Source: Clostridiales bacterium UBA7273 (GTDB taxonomy: Bacteria; Bacillota; Clostridia; Oscillospirales; Oscillospiraceae). From it: 61,210 nt of DNA. Location: NCBI GenBank assembly GCA_002472405.1, contig DKRV01000034.1:38764-99973 (forward strand). Reading direction: 5' to 3'. Below are positions 30,761-38,839 of this stretch, piece by piece; within the stretch, counting starts at the first letter, position 1, and every line of letters begins with the position of its first letter. Below the pieces are notes generated by a model. It saw only the letters and a list, made by a program, of their open reading frames with translations, had not been told where the DNA came from and searched no databases. Position numbers and translations under genes: made by a program.

Positions 30761-31782
30761 AACTGATAAAAACCGAAGACGCAGTGGGACAGGTTTTGTG
30801 CCACGATATTACTCAGATCATCAAAGGCGTTACCAAGGACGCGGTGTTCCGCAAGGGCCACATCATAACTCAGGAGGATATTCCCGTGCTCCTGAGCGTC
30901 GGCAAGGATAATATTTACGTCTGGGAAAAGGACGAGAATATGCTCCACGAGGACGAGGCAGCGGATATCCTGTGTGGCATATGCCAAAGCGAGAACATGC
31001 ATGCCACAGCGCCCAAAGAGGGAAAGATCGAGCTGATCGCCGATACCGACGGACTTCTGCTCATAGATCTCGAGCGCCTGCACGCCATAAATGCCCTCGG
31101 CGATATGATGATTGCTGCCCGTCCTTCGGGCTTCATGGTCAAAAAGGGCGATAAGCTGTGCGGAACAAGGGTAATACCGCTTGTCATAGCCAAAGAGCGC
31201 ATGGAGCAGGCCAAAAAGCTTGCCGGCAGTGAGCCGATCATTCGACTTGTTCCGGTAAGGCCGAGAAAATACGGCCTTGTCACCACCGGCAATGAGGTGT
31301 TTTACGGCCGCATACAGGATACCTTCACTCCTGTTGTTGAGGCAAAGCTTGCAGAGCTCGGCTGTGAGATGGCAGAGCACGTTGTTTTAAACGATGATCA
31401 CGAGAAAATTACTGCGGCCATAAAGAAGATGCTCAATGACGGCTGTGAGATGGTATTCTGCTCGGGCGGCATGAGCGTTGACCCCGACGATAAAACGCCG
31501 CTGGCAATTAAAAATACGGGAGCTAAGATCGTCTCCTACGGTGCGCCGGTGCTGCCGGGCGCAATGTTCCTTGTGTCATACTACCCCGACGGCCGTCCAA
31601 TCTGTGGTCTGCCCGGCTGCGTAATGTATGCAAAAAGGACGATATTTGACCTCGTTCTGCCGTATCTCGTAACGGATACGCCTGTGACGGCAAAGTGGCT
31701 GTCGGGACTGGGCAACGGCGGCTTGTGCCTTAACTGCCCTGTCTGCCATTTCCCCAACTGTGGGTTCGGAAAAGGAGTATAA
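30757..31782 (+). CDS. MoeA/MogA-like molybdopterin-binding protein with a C-terminal cysteine motif
   Basis: Protein of 341 residues from a GTG behind TTGGAGGG. The C-terminal half has the MoCF_biosynth fold (GLVTTGNEV, CSGGMSVDPDDKTP, GLPGCVMYA) that binds molybdopterin in MoeA, MogA and CinA. The N-terminal half is not typical of MoeA. The tail carries Cys324, 327, 330 and 335 (C-x2-C-x2-C-x4-C), which resembles an iron-sulfur or zinc site and is absent from ordinary MoeA. This type of MoeA-like protein is often linked to molybdenum hydroxylase gene clusters. Confidence 0.82.
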   Translation: MKLIKTEDAVGQVLCHDITQIIKGVTKDAVFRKGHIITQEDIPVLLSVGKDNIYVWEKDENMLHEDEAADILCGICQSENMHATAPKEGKIELIADTDGLLLIDLERLHAINALGDMMIAARPSGFMVKKGDKLCGTRVIPLVIAKERMEQAKKLAGSEPIIRLVPVRPRKYGLVTTGNEVFYGRIQDTFTPVVEAKLAELGCEMAEHVVLNDDHEKITAAIKKMLNDGCEMVFCSGGMSVDPDDKTPLAIKNTGAKIVSYGAPVLPGAMFLVSYYPDGRPICGLPGCVMYAKRTIFDLVLPYLVTDTPVTAKWLSGLGNGGLCLNCPVCHFPNCGFGKGV

Positions 31783-31785
31783 AGC

Positions 31786-32757
31786 ATGCTCGACCAATAT
31801 GGGCGCACGATAGATTATATGCGCATTTCCATAACCGACCGCTGCAATCTGCGGTGCAGGTACTGTATGCCGGAGGCGGTGGAGTCTGTAAGCCACTGCG
31901 ACGTGCTGCGGTATGAAGAGATACTGCGCATATGCCGCGCGGCGGCACGGCTCGGAATAAGCAAATTTAAAATTACCGGCGGCGAGCCGCTCGTGCGCGA
32001 AGGCTGCACGGAGTTTATCGAGCACCTTAAAAACACCGAGGGCGTTGATCAGGTCACGCTTACAACAAACGGCCTGCTGCTTGCCGATAAGCTTCCGGCA
32101 CTTTACGATGCCGGCATTGACGGAATTAACATAAGCGCCGACACCTTGGACAGCGCCCGTTACGGCGAGATAACGGGGTATAAGGGAAACGGCACCCAAA
32201 AGCTACTTGAAGTTCTGGAAAAGTGCAGTGCAATGGGGATCAAAACCAAGGTAAACGCCGTGCTGCTCGAGCAGACCGAAAATGATGCTCCCGAGCTTGC
32301 CGGCATAGCCGAAAGACTGTCCGTTGACGTTCGCTTTATCGAGCTTATGCCAATAGGCTTCGGCACGACCATGAAGCGCGTTTCGCCCGACGATATTCTC
32401 GCCGTTCTGCGCGAAAGCTGGCCCGACCTTGCCGAAACCGACGAAAAGCGCGGCAACGGCCCTGCACATTATTATAAAAGCAGCGGCTTAAAGGGCAGGA
32501 TCGGCTTTATAGACGCTGTCAGCCACAAGTTCTGCTCCGAGTGCAACAGAGTGAGACTAACGAGCACCGGCATGCTGAAGCCCTGCCTGTGCTACTCGGA
32601 CACGACGGATCTGCGCGCGCTCATACGCTCCGGCTGCAAGGATGAGGAGCTGAAGTCGGCTCTCGAGCGAGCGGTATACCAAAAGCCGAGAGCGCACTGC
32701 TTTGATGACGGCGCACAGATAACCGAACATCACATAATGAGTCAGATAGGAGGATAA
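31786..32757 (+). CDS. moaA: GTP 3',8-cyclase MoaA
   Basis: Radical SAM enzyme of 323 residues for the first step of molybdopterin synthesis (GTP to 3',8-cyclo-GTP, with MoaC). The N-terminal cluster motif is CNLRCRYC (Cys20, 24, 27). The second cluster is provided by CSECNRVRLTSTGMLKPC. The essential C-terminal Gly-Gly is present. It lies 3 nt after the upstream stop. moaC, moaD and moaE are not in the window. Confidence 0.97.
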   Translation: MLDQYGRTIDYMRISITDRCNLRCRYCMPEAVESVSHCDVLRYEEILRICRAAARLGISKFKITGGEPLVREGCTEFIEHLKNTEGVDQVTLTTNGLLLADKLPALYDAGIDGINISADTLDSARYGEITGYKGNGTQKLLEVLEKCSAMGIKTKVNAVLLEQTENDAPELAGIAERLSVDVRFIELMPIGFGTTMKRVSPDDILAVLRESWPDLAETDEKRGNGPAHYYKSSGLKGRIGFIDAVSHKFCSECNRVRLTSTGMLKPCLCYSDTTDLRALIRSGCKDEELKSALERAVYQKPRAHCFDDGAQITEHHIMSQIGG

Positions 32758-32759
32758 AC

Positions 32760-33695
32760 ATGGGAAAAGTAATTGCGGTGTGCACAAGCGAACGCAAGGG
32801 ACTGCAAAAAAGCGACGTAAAAAGCGCACACTTTACCACCGAATGGGGCATTGACGGCGATGCACACGCCGGTAAATGGCACAGGCAGATAAGCCTGCTG
32901 AGCGCCGATAAAATCGCGGCGTTCAACGAAAAGGGAGCAAACGTTATCCCCGGCGCGTTTGGCGAAAACCTCGTGGTCGAGGGCTTTGATTTTCGCTCGC
33001 TGCCTGTCGGAACTCTGCTCAGATGCGGCGACGTGCTGCTCGAGATGACGCAGATAGGCAAGCAGTGCCACAGTCACTGCGAGATATATAAGAAGATGGG
33101 CGACTGCATCATGCCGCGCGAGGGAGTGTTTGCCCGGGTAATAGAGCCGGGCACGATCACCGTCGGCGACGAGATGGTCATCGAAAAGCGCGAGGGGCAT
33201 TTCCCCTGGCAGGCGGCGATAATAACGCTCAGCGACAAGGGCTCTGCCGGTCAGCGCAAGGACGAAAGCGGCCCGGCAATAGCCAAGCGCCTTGCCGACT
33301 CCGGCTATGATGTCGTTGAAGAGTTGCTCATCCCGGATGACGAGCGCGTTTTGAAGCAGGAGCTTATGCGCCTGTGCGATCAGCGCCAGTTAGACCTTAT
33401 ACTCACGACCGGCGGGACCGGCTGCTCGCCGAGAGATACAACGCCGGAGGCAACGCTCGCCGTTGCCGACAGAAACGTTCCCGGCATAGCCGAGGCGATG
33501 CGCGCAGCGTCGCTGAGAATAACTCCGCATGCGATGATCTCGCGCGCAGCGTCGGTCATCCGCGGAAAAACACTCATCATTAACCTCCCCGGCAGCCCGA
33601 GAGCCTGCATGGAGAACATGGACGTATTCATGGACACTATCCCTCACGCAATGGGGCTGCTGAGAAACGAGGTACATGACTGCGCAAGAAAGTAA
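32760..33695 (+). CDS. MOSC domain-MogA fusion protein
   Basis: Protein of 311 residues. Residues 1-145 are a MOSC domain (GIDGDAHAGKWHRQISLL, GAFGENLVVEG, IGKQCHSHC), the sulfur-carrier/cofactor-binding domain named after Moco sulfurase. Residues 150-311 are MogA/MoaB, a molybdopterin adenylyltransferase, with ITLSDKGSAGQRKDESGP and TTGGTGCSPRDTTPEA. This combination is known in Clostridia and supports a cofactor that is sulfurated before insertion into a hydroxylase. It starts 3 nt after moaA. Confidence 0.92.
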   Translation: MGKVIAVCTSERKGLQKSDVKSAHFTTEWGIDGDAHAGKWHRQISLLSADKIAAFNEKGANVIPGAFGENLVVEGFDFRSLPVGTLLRCGDVLLEMTQIGKQCHSHCEIYKKMGDCIMPREGVFARVIEPGTITVGDEMVIEKREGHFPWQAAIITLSDKGSAGQRKDESGPAIAKRLADSGYDVVEELLIPDDERVLKQELMRLCDQRQLDLILTTGGTGCSPRDTTPEATLAVADRNVPGIAEAMRAASLRITPHAMISRAASVIRGKTLIINLPGSPRACMENMDVFMDTIPHAMGLLRNEVHDCARK

Positions 33696-33718
33696 AGAGA
33701 AAAGCCGATTTACTGTAT

Positions 33719-33747
33719 ATGACCGCGTTAAGTCGCGATTATATAAA
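33719..33747 (+). promoter_or_regulatory. Candidate promoter of modABC
   Basis: ATGACC (33719-33724), 17-nt spacer, TATAAA (33742-33747), 28 nt before modA. The 79-nt gap is longer than others in this cluster, which agrees with separate control of molybdate transport. I found no convincing ModE operator. Confidence 0.4.
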
Positions 33748-33774
33748 TATTTTTCTGAAATAGGAGAAAACAAA

Positions 33775-34617
33775 ATGAAAGCAAAGAAGCTACTGTCCAT
33801 GTTACTGGCATTGGCAATGGTTTTTGCCCTTTCCGCCTGCAGCTCCAATGATGAGCCGAAGACAAGCGAAGAGCCGGAAGCACGCGAAGAGGTCGTAGTG
33901 TTTGCGGCAGCATCCATGACCGAGACCCTCAACCAGATCAAAGAGACCTACGAGAAGGATCACAACGTCACCCTGACATTCAACTTCGACTCGTCCGGCA
34001 CCCTCAAGACTCAGATCCAGGAAGATGCAGACTGTGACCTGTTCATTTCCGCAGGCCAGAAGCAGATGAACCAGCTTGACATCACCGCCGACAAGGAAGT
34101 CAACACCGAAGGTCTTGACTTTGTCGCATCGGACAGCCGCGTAAATCTTCTTGAGAACAAGGTAGTTCTTGTTGTTCCCGAAGGCAATCCCAAGGGCATC
34201 AAGGGCTTTGACGACCTCGCCGCAAAGCTTGCCGACGGCAGCGTACTTATGGCAATGGGCAACAGCGACGTTCCCGTAGGCCAGTACACTCAGAAGATCC
34301 TTTCCTACTATAAGCTTGACGAGACCGCTCTTGCAAACGCAGGTACCATTACCTACGGCACCAACGTCAAGGAAGTCACCACGCAGGTTGCCGAGGGCAG
34401 CGTTGACTGCGGCATAGTCTACTGCACCGACGCATTCTCCGCAGGCCTCACCGTTGTTGACAGCGCGACCAAGGATATGTGCGGCCAGGTAATCTATCCT
34501 GCTGCCGTCATGAAGAACGCAAAGCACGCAGATGCCGCAAAGGCATTCCTTGAGTACCTGCAGAGAGATGCAGCAATGAAGGTGTTCGAGTCCGTCGGCT
34601 TCTCGAGCGTAGCATAA
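33775..34617 (+). CDS. modA: Molybdate ABC transporter substrate-binding lipoprotein
   Basis: About 280 residues from the ATG at 33775, chosen for its AGGAG and because it starts a classical lipoprotein signal with lipobox LSAC (Cys22). The frame extends further upstream without support. The mature part is the periplasmic-binding fold of ModA: VVFAAASMTETL, FNFDSSGTLKTQI and GNSDVPVGQYTQKIL bind the oxyanion. It is lipid-anchored outside the membrane. Codon choice is strongly biased (many GCA/GCC, AAG/GAC), as for a highly expressed gene. Confidence 0.95.
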   Translation: MKAKKLLSMLLALAMVFALSACSSNDEPKTSEEPEAREEVVVFAAASMTETLNQIKETYEKDHNVTLTFNFDSSGTLKTQIQEDADCDLFISAGQKQMNQLDITADKEVNTEGLDFVASDSRVNLLENKVVLVVPEGNPKGIKGFDDLAAKLADGSVLMAMGNSDVPVGQYTQKILSYYKLDETALANAGTITYGTNVKEVTTQVAEGSVDCGIVYCTDAFSAGLTVVDSATKDMCGQVIYPAAVMKNAKHADAAKAFLEYLQRDAAMKVFESVGFSSVA

Positions 34618-34630
34618 GTATATTTTAATT

Positions 34631-34664
34631 GAATTGGCAGCGCATTTTCGTGTGCTGCCAATTC
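34631..34664 (+). other. Intercistronic stem-loop between modA and modB
   Basis: A 14-bp stem (34631-34644 with 34651-34664, one wobble) with a 6-nt loop and no T-run after it, ending just before the GGAG of modB. It most likely protects the 3' end of modA mRNA, giving more binding protein than permease, or lowers modB translation. Confidence 0.7.
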
Positions 34665-34679
34665 GGAGTATAAAAGCGT

Positions 34680-35354
34680 ATGAATATTGACTGGTATCCG
34701 CTTATAAACTCGCTGAGAATTGCGGGAATAAGCTGTGTAATAGTATTTTTCACGGGCATTTTCTTTGCGTATTATGCCGCAAAGCTGCCGCGAACCGTAA
34801 AAGGTGTGCTGGACGTTATCCTCACATTGCCGATGGTGCTTCCGCCGACGGTGTGCGGCTATCTTCTGCTGCTCGTTTTCGGAACGAAGCGGCCTGTCGG
34901 CATATTCCTCATGCAGTTCGGAATTAAATTCGTTATGACGTGGTACGGCGGCATACTCGCGGCGGCTGTAGTTGCGTTTCCGCTGATGTACCGCACGGCG
35001 CGCGGCGCGTTCGAGAGCTTTGACCCCTCGCTTGCGCAGTCCGGACAAACGCTCGGCCTCAGCAACACATATATATTCTGGCGCATCCGCCTGCCGGCCT
35101 GCCGCCAGGGCATACTGGCAGGCACCGTCCTTGCCTTTGCGCGAGCGCTGGGCGAGTACGGCGCAACGAGCATGCTCATCGGCTTTACCCCCGGCAAAAC
35201 CGCGACGATATCCACAACGGTGTATCAGCTCTGGCGCACTAACGACGACGCCGGCGCGCTGTTCTGGGTCATGATAAACCTTGCCATAAGCACGGTCGTG
35301 CTGCTTTCGGTGAACCTGCTTGAAAGCCGGCAGAAAAGGATAGTGAAAAGATGA
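34680..35354 (+). CDS. modB: Molybdate ABC transporter permease
   Basis: Permease of 224 residues with about five membrane spans. The cytoplasmic EAA loop is readable as AQSGQTLGLSNTYIFWRIRLPACRQGI, followed by FARALGEYGATSMLIG, which is characteristic of ModB. It overlaps modC by 4 nt (ATGA). Confidence 0.96.
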   Translation: MNIDWYPLINSLRIAGISCVIVFFTGIFFAYYAAKLPRTVKGVLDVILTLPMVLPPTVCGYLLLLVFGTKRPVGIFLMQFGIKFVMTWYGGILAAAVVAFPLMYRTARGAFESFDPSLAQSGQTLGLSNTYIFWRIRLPACRQGILAGTVLAFARALGEYGATSMLIGFTPGKTATISTTVYQLWRTNDDAGALFWVMINLAISTVVLLSVNLLESRQKRIVKR

Positions 35355-36391
35355 GCCTGACAGTAGATATAAAGAAAAAACTCGGCTCATTCGAGCTTGA
35401 GACGAAATTTGAAGCGGAAAACGGCGTGACGTGCCTCCTCGGCCCGTCCGGCTGCGGCAAGAGCATGACGCTCAAATGCATAGCCGGCATAGAAAAGCCG
35501 GATGAAGGGCGCATCGAGCTTGACGGAACCGTTTTGTTCGACAGCAAAAAGGGCATAAATCTTCCGCCGCAGAAGCGCCGCGTGGGATACATGTTCCAGA
35601 ACTATGCTCTGTTTCCGAACATGACAGTGCGGCAGAACATACTGTGCGGCATGCGGCATATAAAGGATAAGGCAGAAAAGGAAGCAACGCTTAATAAATA
35701 TGTGAGCATGTTCCGGCTCGAGGGACTTGAAAACCACAGCCCTGCGCAGCTTTCCGGAGGCCAGGCGCAGCGCACGGCGCTTGCGAGAATAATGGTCAGC
35801 GATCCGAAGCTTCTGCTGCTTGACGAGCCGTTTTCGGCGCTTGATGCGCATTTGCGCGATAAGCTAATGGTCGAAATGCGCGATGTGCTCGCAAAGTTCG
35901 GGCGCGAGGTAATCATGGTGACGCACAGCCGCGACGAGGCATATAACATGAGCCGCGAGATCGCTGTTATGGACGGCGGAAAGCTCCTTACAAAGAACAA
36001 GACCAAGGCACTGTTTGCAGACCCCGGAAGCGTTCCGGCGGCCATACTGACAGGCTGCAAGAACATAGCTTCCGCCGAAAAGCGCGGTGAGCACGAGGTG
36101 TACATCCCCGAATGGGGCGTGACGCTGACGACTGCGCAGAGCGTGGGGGATGGTATCAAAGCAATAGGCATACGCGCGCACTATTTTAATCCCACTGCGC
36201 CGACAAATCGATTTGCCATTGAGTACATCGAGGAGATGGAGGAGCCGTTTGAGTGGATAATAGAGTTCAGACCGCGCACCGCAGCCGCGGATGCGCAGGG
36301 CGTATGGTGGAGACTCAGCAAGGATAAGCGACCGCAGAGCTTCCCGGCAGAGCTCGGCATCGCCCCGGCAAATATACTATTACTATACTGA
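35351..36391 (+). CDS. modC: Molybdate ABC transporter ATP-binding protein
   Basis: ATPase of 346 residues: Walker A GPSGCGKS, signature LSGGQAQRTALARI, Walker B LLLLDEPFSALD and H-loop MVTHSRDE. The C-terminal 110 residues form a TOBE-like regulatory domain (IGIRAHYFNP), probably binding oxyanion. It energises ModAB. The overlap with modB and the 12-nt gap to xdhC put the transporter and the maturation genes in one transcript. Confidence 0.95.
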   Translation: MSLTVDIKKKLGSFELETKFEAENGVTCLLGPSGCGKSMTLKCIAGIEKPDEGRIELDGTVLFDSKKGINLPPQKRRVGYMFQNYALFPNMTVRQNILCGMRHIKDKAEKEATLNKYVSMFRLEGLENHSPAQLSGGQAQRTALARIMVSDPKLLLLDEPFSALDAHLRDKLMVEMRDVLAKFGREVIMVTHSRDEAYNMSREIAVMDGGKLLTKNKTKALFADPGSVPAAILTGCKNIASAEKRGEHEVYIPEWGVTLTTAQSVGDGIKAIGIRAHYFNPTAPTNRFAIEYIEEMEEPFEWIIEFRPRTAAADAQGVWWRLSKDKRPQSFPAELGIAPANILLLY

Positions 36392-36403
36392 GGAGGAGCT
36401 GTA

Positions 36404-37441
36404 ATGAATAACATCTATGCAGAAATTCTGAAAAGAGTCGAAAACAATGAAGCACTCACGCTGAAAACGGAGTTTACAGGCTCCGAGGGCGTAATGGCCG
36501 AGAGCATGACTAAAACGCTTGCGCCGTTTGCAGCGCAGACGGATCTGCGCGGCCGCTGCTTTGCTGATGTTACGCTTGAGGAAAGTAACGGCGGACACAG
36601 CGTCGCCGGCGAGCCGTTCACGCCGCCTGAGCGCCTTATCGTGCTCGGAGCGGGCCACATTGCGCTTCCGGTGTGCGAGTTTGCGGCGAAAAGCGGTTTT
36701 GAGGTGTATGTCTGCGATGACAGGCCCTCGTTTGCAAACGAAAAGCGCTTTCCCGATGCATCGCAGGTGCTTTGCGACAGCTTTGAAAACTGCATAAGGC
36801 AGCTTAAAATTACCTCCTACGACTATATCGTTATCATAACGCGCGGCCATACCCACGATGCCGACTGCCTGCGCGAGATATTCAAGGGCACGCAGCCTGC
36901 CTACCTCGGACTCATCGGCTCGCGTCGCCGCGTTAAGGGACTTCTGGAGATGCTCCTTGCCGAAGGCTGCCCGAAGGAATACATGGACAGAATAAGCACC
37001 CCCATCGGCCTTGATATCGGCGCGGTAACTCCGGGCGAGATCGCAATATCAATCCTTGCCGAGCTTGTTGCCTATAAGCGTCTGCCGGAGCACAGCAGGG
37101 ACGGAGTACGCTGCTGCAATGATTCCGATGTCGAGCTTTCGGTCATAAAATATCTTGCCGAAAACCACGATCCCAAGGCAATAGTCACGGTTATCGAGAC
37201 TAAAGGCTCAACTCCGCGCGAGGCCGGGGCAAAAATGGCCGTAAGTCCGCGCGGCGAGGTCACGGGAAGCATAGGCGGCGGATGCAGCGAGGGCGCTGTT
37301 ATCCGCGACGCGGTTGACATAATCGGAACGGGACGCTACATGGTCGTTGACATTGACCTCACCGGCGAGGTCGCGGAGTCCGACGGCATGGTATGCGGCG
37401 GTACGATGAAGGTCCTCGTTGAGGACGGAGCGGAGAACTGA
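36404..37441 (+). CDS. XdhC/CoxI-family molybdenum hydroxylase maturation protein, permuted order
   Basis: Protein of 345 residues. A Rossmann domain (RLIVLGAGHIALPV, then LGLIGSRRR and DIGAVTPGEIAISI) occupies about residues 75-225. The XdhC_CoxI motif (ETKGSTPREAGAKM, then SIGGGCSEG) lies at about 262-300. In classical XdhC the CoxI domain comes first and the Rossmann domain last, so the order is reversed here; a short divergent segment at 1-70 may be a degenerate CoxI copy. XdhC binds the molybdenum cofactor, protects it during sulfuration and inserts it into xanthine dehydrogenase-type enzymes. The following gene is a desulfurase-like protein, as expected. Confidence 0.88.
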   Translation: MNNIYAEILKRVENNEALTLKTEFTGSEGVMAESMTKTLAPFAAQTDLRGRCFADVTLEESNGGHSVAGEPFTPPERLIVLGAGHIALPVCEFAAKSGFEVYVCDDRPSFANEKRFPDASQVLCDSFENCIRQLKITSYDYIVIITRGHTHDADCLREIFKGTQPAYLGLIGSRRRVKGLLEMLLAEGCPKEYMDRISTPIGLDIGAVTPGEIAISILAELVAYKRLPEHSRDGVRCCNDSDVELSVIKYLAENHDPKAIVTVIETKGSTPREAGAKMAVSPRGEVTGSIGGGCSEGAVIRDAVDIIGTGRYMVVDIDLTGEVAESDGMVCGGTMKVLVEDGAEN

Positions 37442-37442
37442 T

Positions 37443-38582
37443 ATGGCCTATATCTATGCCGACAACGCGGCAACGACCCGATTGTCCGATGCGGCGTTTG
37501 AAGCAATGAAGCCTTATATGCTCAATGAATACGGCAATGCATCGACCCTGTATAAGCTCGGACGCAGTGCGCATAAGGCGGTGGAAAACGCGCGCGGCGT
37601 TTTCGCAAAGGGCATAAACGCACTCCCGGCCGAGATATACTTCACCTCCGGCGGAACCGAGAGCGATAACTGGGCGATAAAGGGCACGGCACATCGGCTT
37701 GCCGAGAGCGGAAAAAAGCATATAGTGACGGATAATATCGAGCACCACGCCGTTTTGCACAGCGCTAAAGCTCTCGAGCGCGAGGGCTTTGAGGTGACGT
37801 ATGTAAGCGCCGATAACAACGGCCTTGTTCGTGCCGAGGATGTGGCAGCGGCAATACGTCCGGATACGGCAATGGTGTCGGTTATGTTTGCAAATAACGA
37901 GCTGGGTACCATACAGCCGGTTGAAGAGATAGGAAGCATATGCCACTCGGAAGGAGTACTGTTCCACTGCGATGCCGTGCAGGCGGCAGGAATATTGCCT
38001 ATAGACGTAAAGCAGATGAACATAGACCTTTTGTCAATGTCGGCGCACAAGTTCCACGGCCCGAAGGGAGTCGGAATAATGTATGCACGCCGTGGGTGCG
38101 CACCCGAAACGTATATTGACGGCGGCGAGCAGGAGCGCGGCCACCGGGCCGGAACGGAGAATGTCGCCGGCATAGTCGGTGCGGCGGCGGCTTTTGCCGA
38201 GGCAATGAGCGAAAGAGACGAAAAAGCCGAGCGGCTTTGCGCAATGCGAGATGAGATTCAGTCCGGGCTTTTAAAAATACCGGGATCACAGGTCAATGGT
38301 GTCACCGTGCCGCGCCTGCCGGGCACTCTCAACATGTCATTCGACGGAATTGACGGGCAATCGCTCATATTCGAACTGGATCTGAAAGGCCTTGCAGCTT
38401 CGAGCGGTTCTGCATGCGCGTCCGGCTCCGTTGATCCGAGTCATGTTCTTCTCGCGCTGGGACTTCCATATAAGCTTGCCCACGGCTCACTAAGACTGAG
38501 CCTTGGTAAGTATAACACACCCGATGAGGCAGAGAGAATTATCCGCATCGTATCCGGTACAGTTGCCGAGCTGCGAGGGTAA
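37443..38582 (+). CDS. Cysteine desulfurase-like (NifS/IscS family) aminotransferase
   Basis: About 379 residues from the ATG at 37443, 1 nt after the XdhC stop and 8 nt after GGAG. PLP fold: NNELGTIQPVEEIG, HCDAVQAAG, Schiff-base Lys203 in SAHKFHGPKG, and the active-site loop SSGSACASG with Cys325. It ends the molybdenum gene series, so its sulfur (or selenium) probably goes to the cofactor with XdhC, not to general Fe-S assembly; no iscU or sufU is adjacent. Similar NifS-like genes accompany selenium-dependent molybdenum hydroxylase loci. A strong terminator follows. Confidence 0.92.
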   Translation: MAYIYADNAATTRLSDAAFEAMKPYMLNEYGNASTLYKLGRSAHKAVENARGVFAKGINALPAEIYFTSGGTESDNWAIKGTAHRLAESGKKHIVTDNIEHHAVLHSAKALEREGFEVTYVSADNNGLVRAEDVAAAIRPDTAMVSVMFANNELGTIQPVEEIGSICHSEGVLFHCDAVQAAGILPIDVKQMNIDLLSMSAHKFHGPKGVGIMYARRGCAPETYIDGGEQERGHRAGTENVAGIVGAAAAFAEAMSERDEKAERLCAMRDEIQSGLLKIPGSQVNGVTVPRLPGTLNMSFDGIDGQSLIFELDLKGLAASSGSACASGSVDPSHVLLALGLPYKLAHGSLRLSLGKYNTPDEAERIIRIVSGTVAELRG

Positions 38583-38592
38583 CTGAGTAATC

Positions 38593-38636
38593 AAAAAATA
38601 CAGGAGTCTGCACAGGTGCAGGCTCCTGTATTTTTT
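38593..38636 (+). terminator. Intrinsic terminator of the molybdenum gene series
   Basis: A long stem (38593-38606 with 38623-38636) continues inward as CTGCA/TGCAG around a 4-nt loop and ends in six T residues. Confidence 0.93.
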
Positions 38637-38752
38637 CTCCGGGGCATAATTCACAACGATGTAAAAAATTAGTGCATTTTACATATACTGTTGTTAAAGT
38701 GCACAAAAAATAGCATCGATATTATACGATATGGCGAAAATGTACAAATAAA

Positions 38753-38781
38753 TTGAAGTTTGACGTTATGAGTGATAAAAT
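38753..38781 (+). promoter_or_regulatory. Promoter of dehydratase module 1
   Basis: TTGAAG (38753-38758), 17-nt spacer, TAAAAT (38776-38781), 58 nt before the ATG at 38840. It shares the layout and the segment TGATAAAAT with the promoter of module 2 (46888-46916). That agreement also argues for the downstream ATG as the true start. Confidence 0.65.
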
Positions 38782-38839
38782 AATAACATCTGGGCTGCGT
38801 GTGCATATTTGTCGCAGTCATATGAAACGGGGGAACATA

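Noticed and set aside
38691..38706. Rex-like operator TTGTTAAAGTGCACAA upstream of module 1
   Set aside because: The half-sites are spaced by 8 nt instead of the usual 10 and the inner bases do not match; module 2 has no equivalent.
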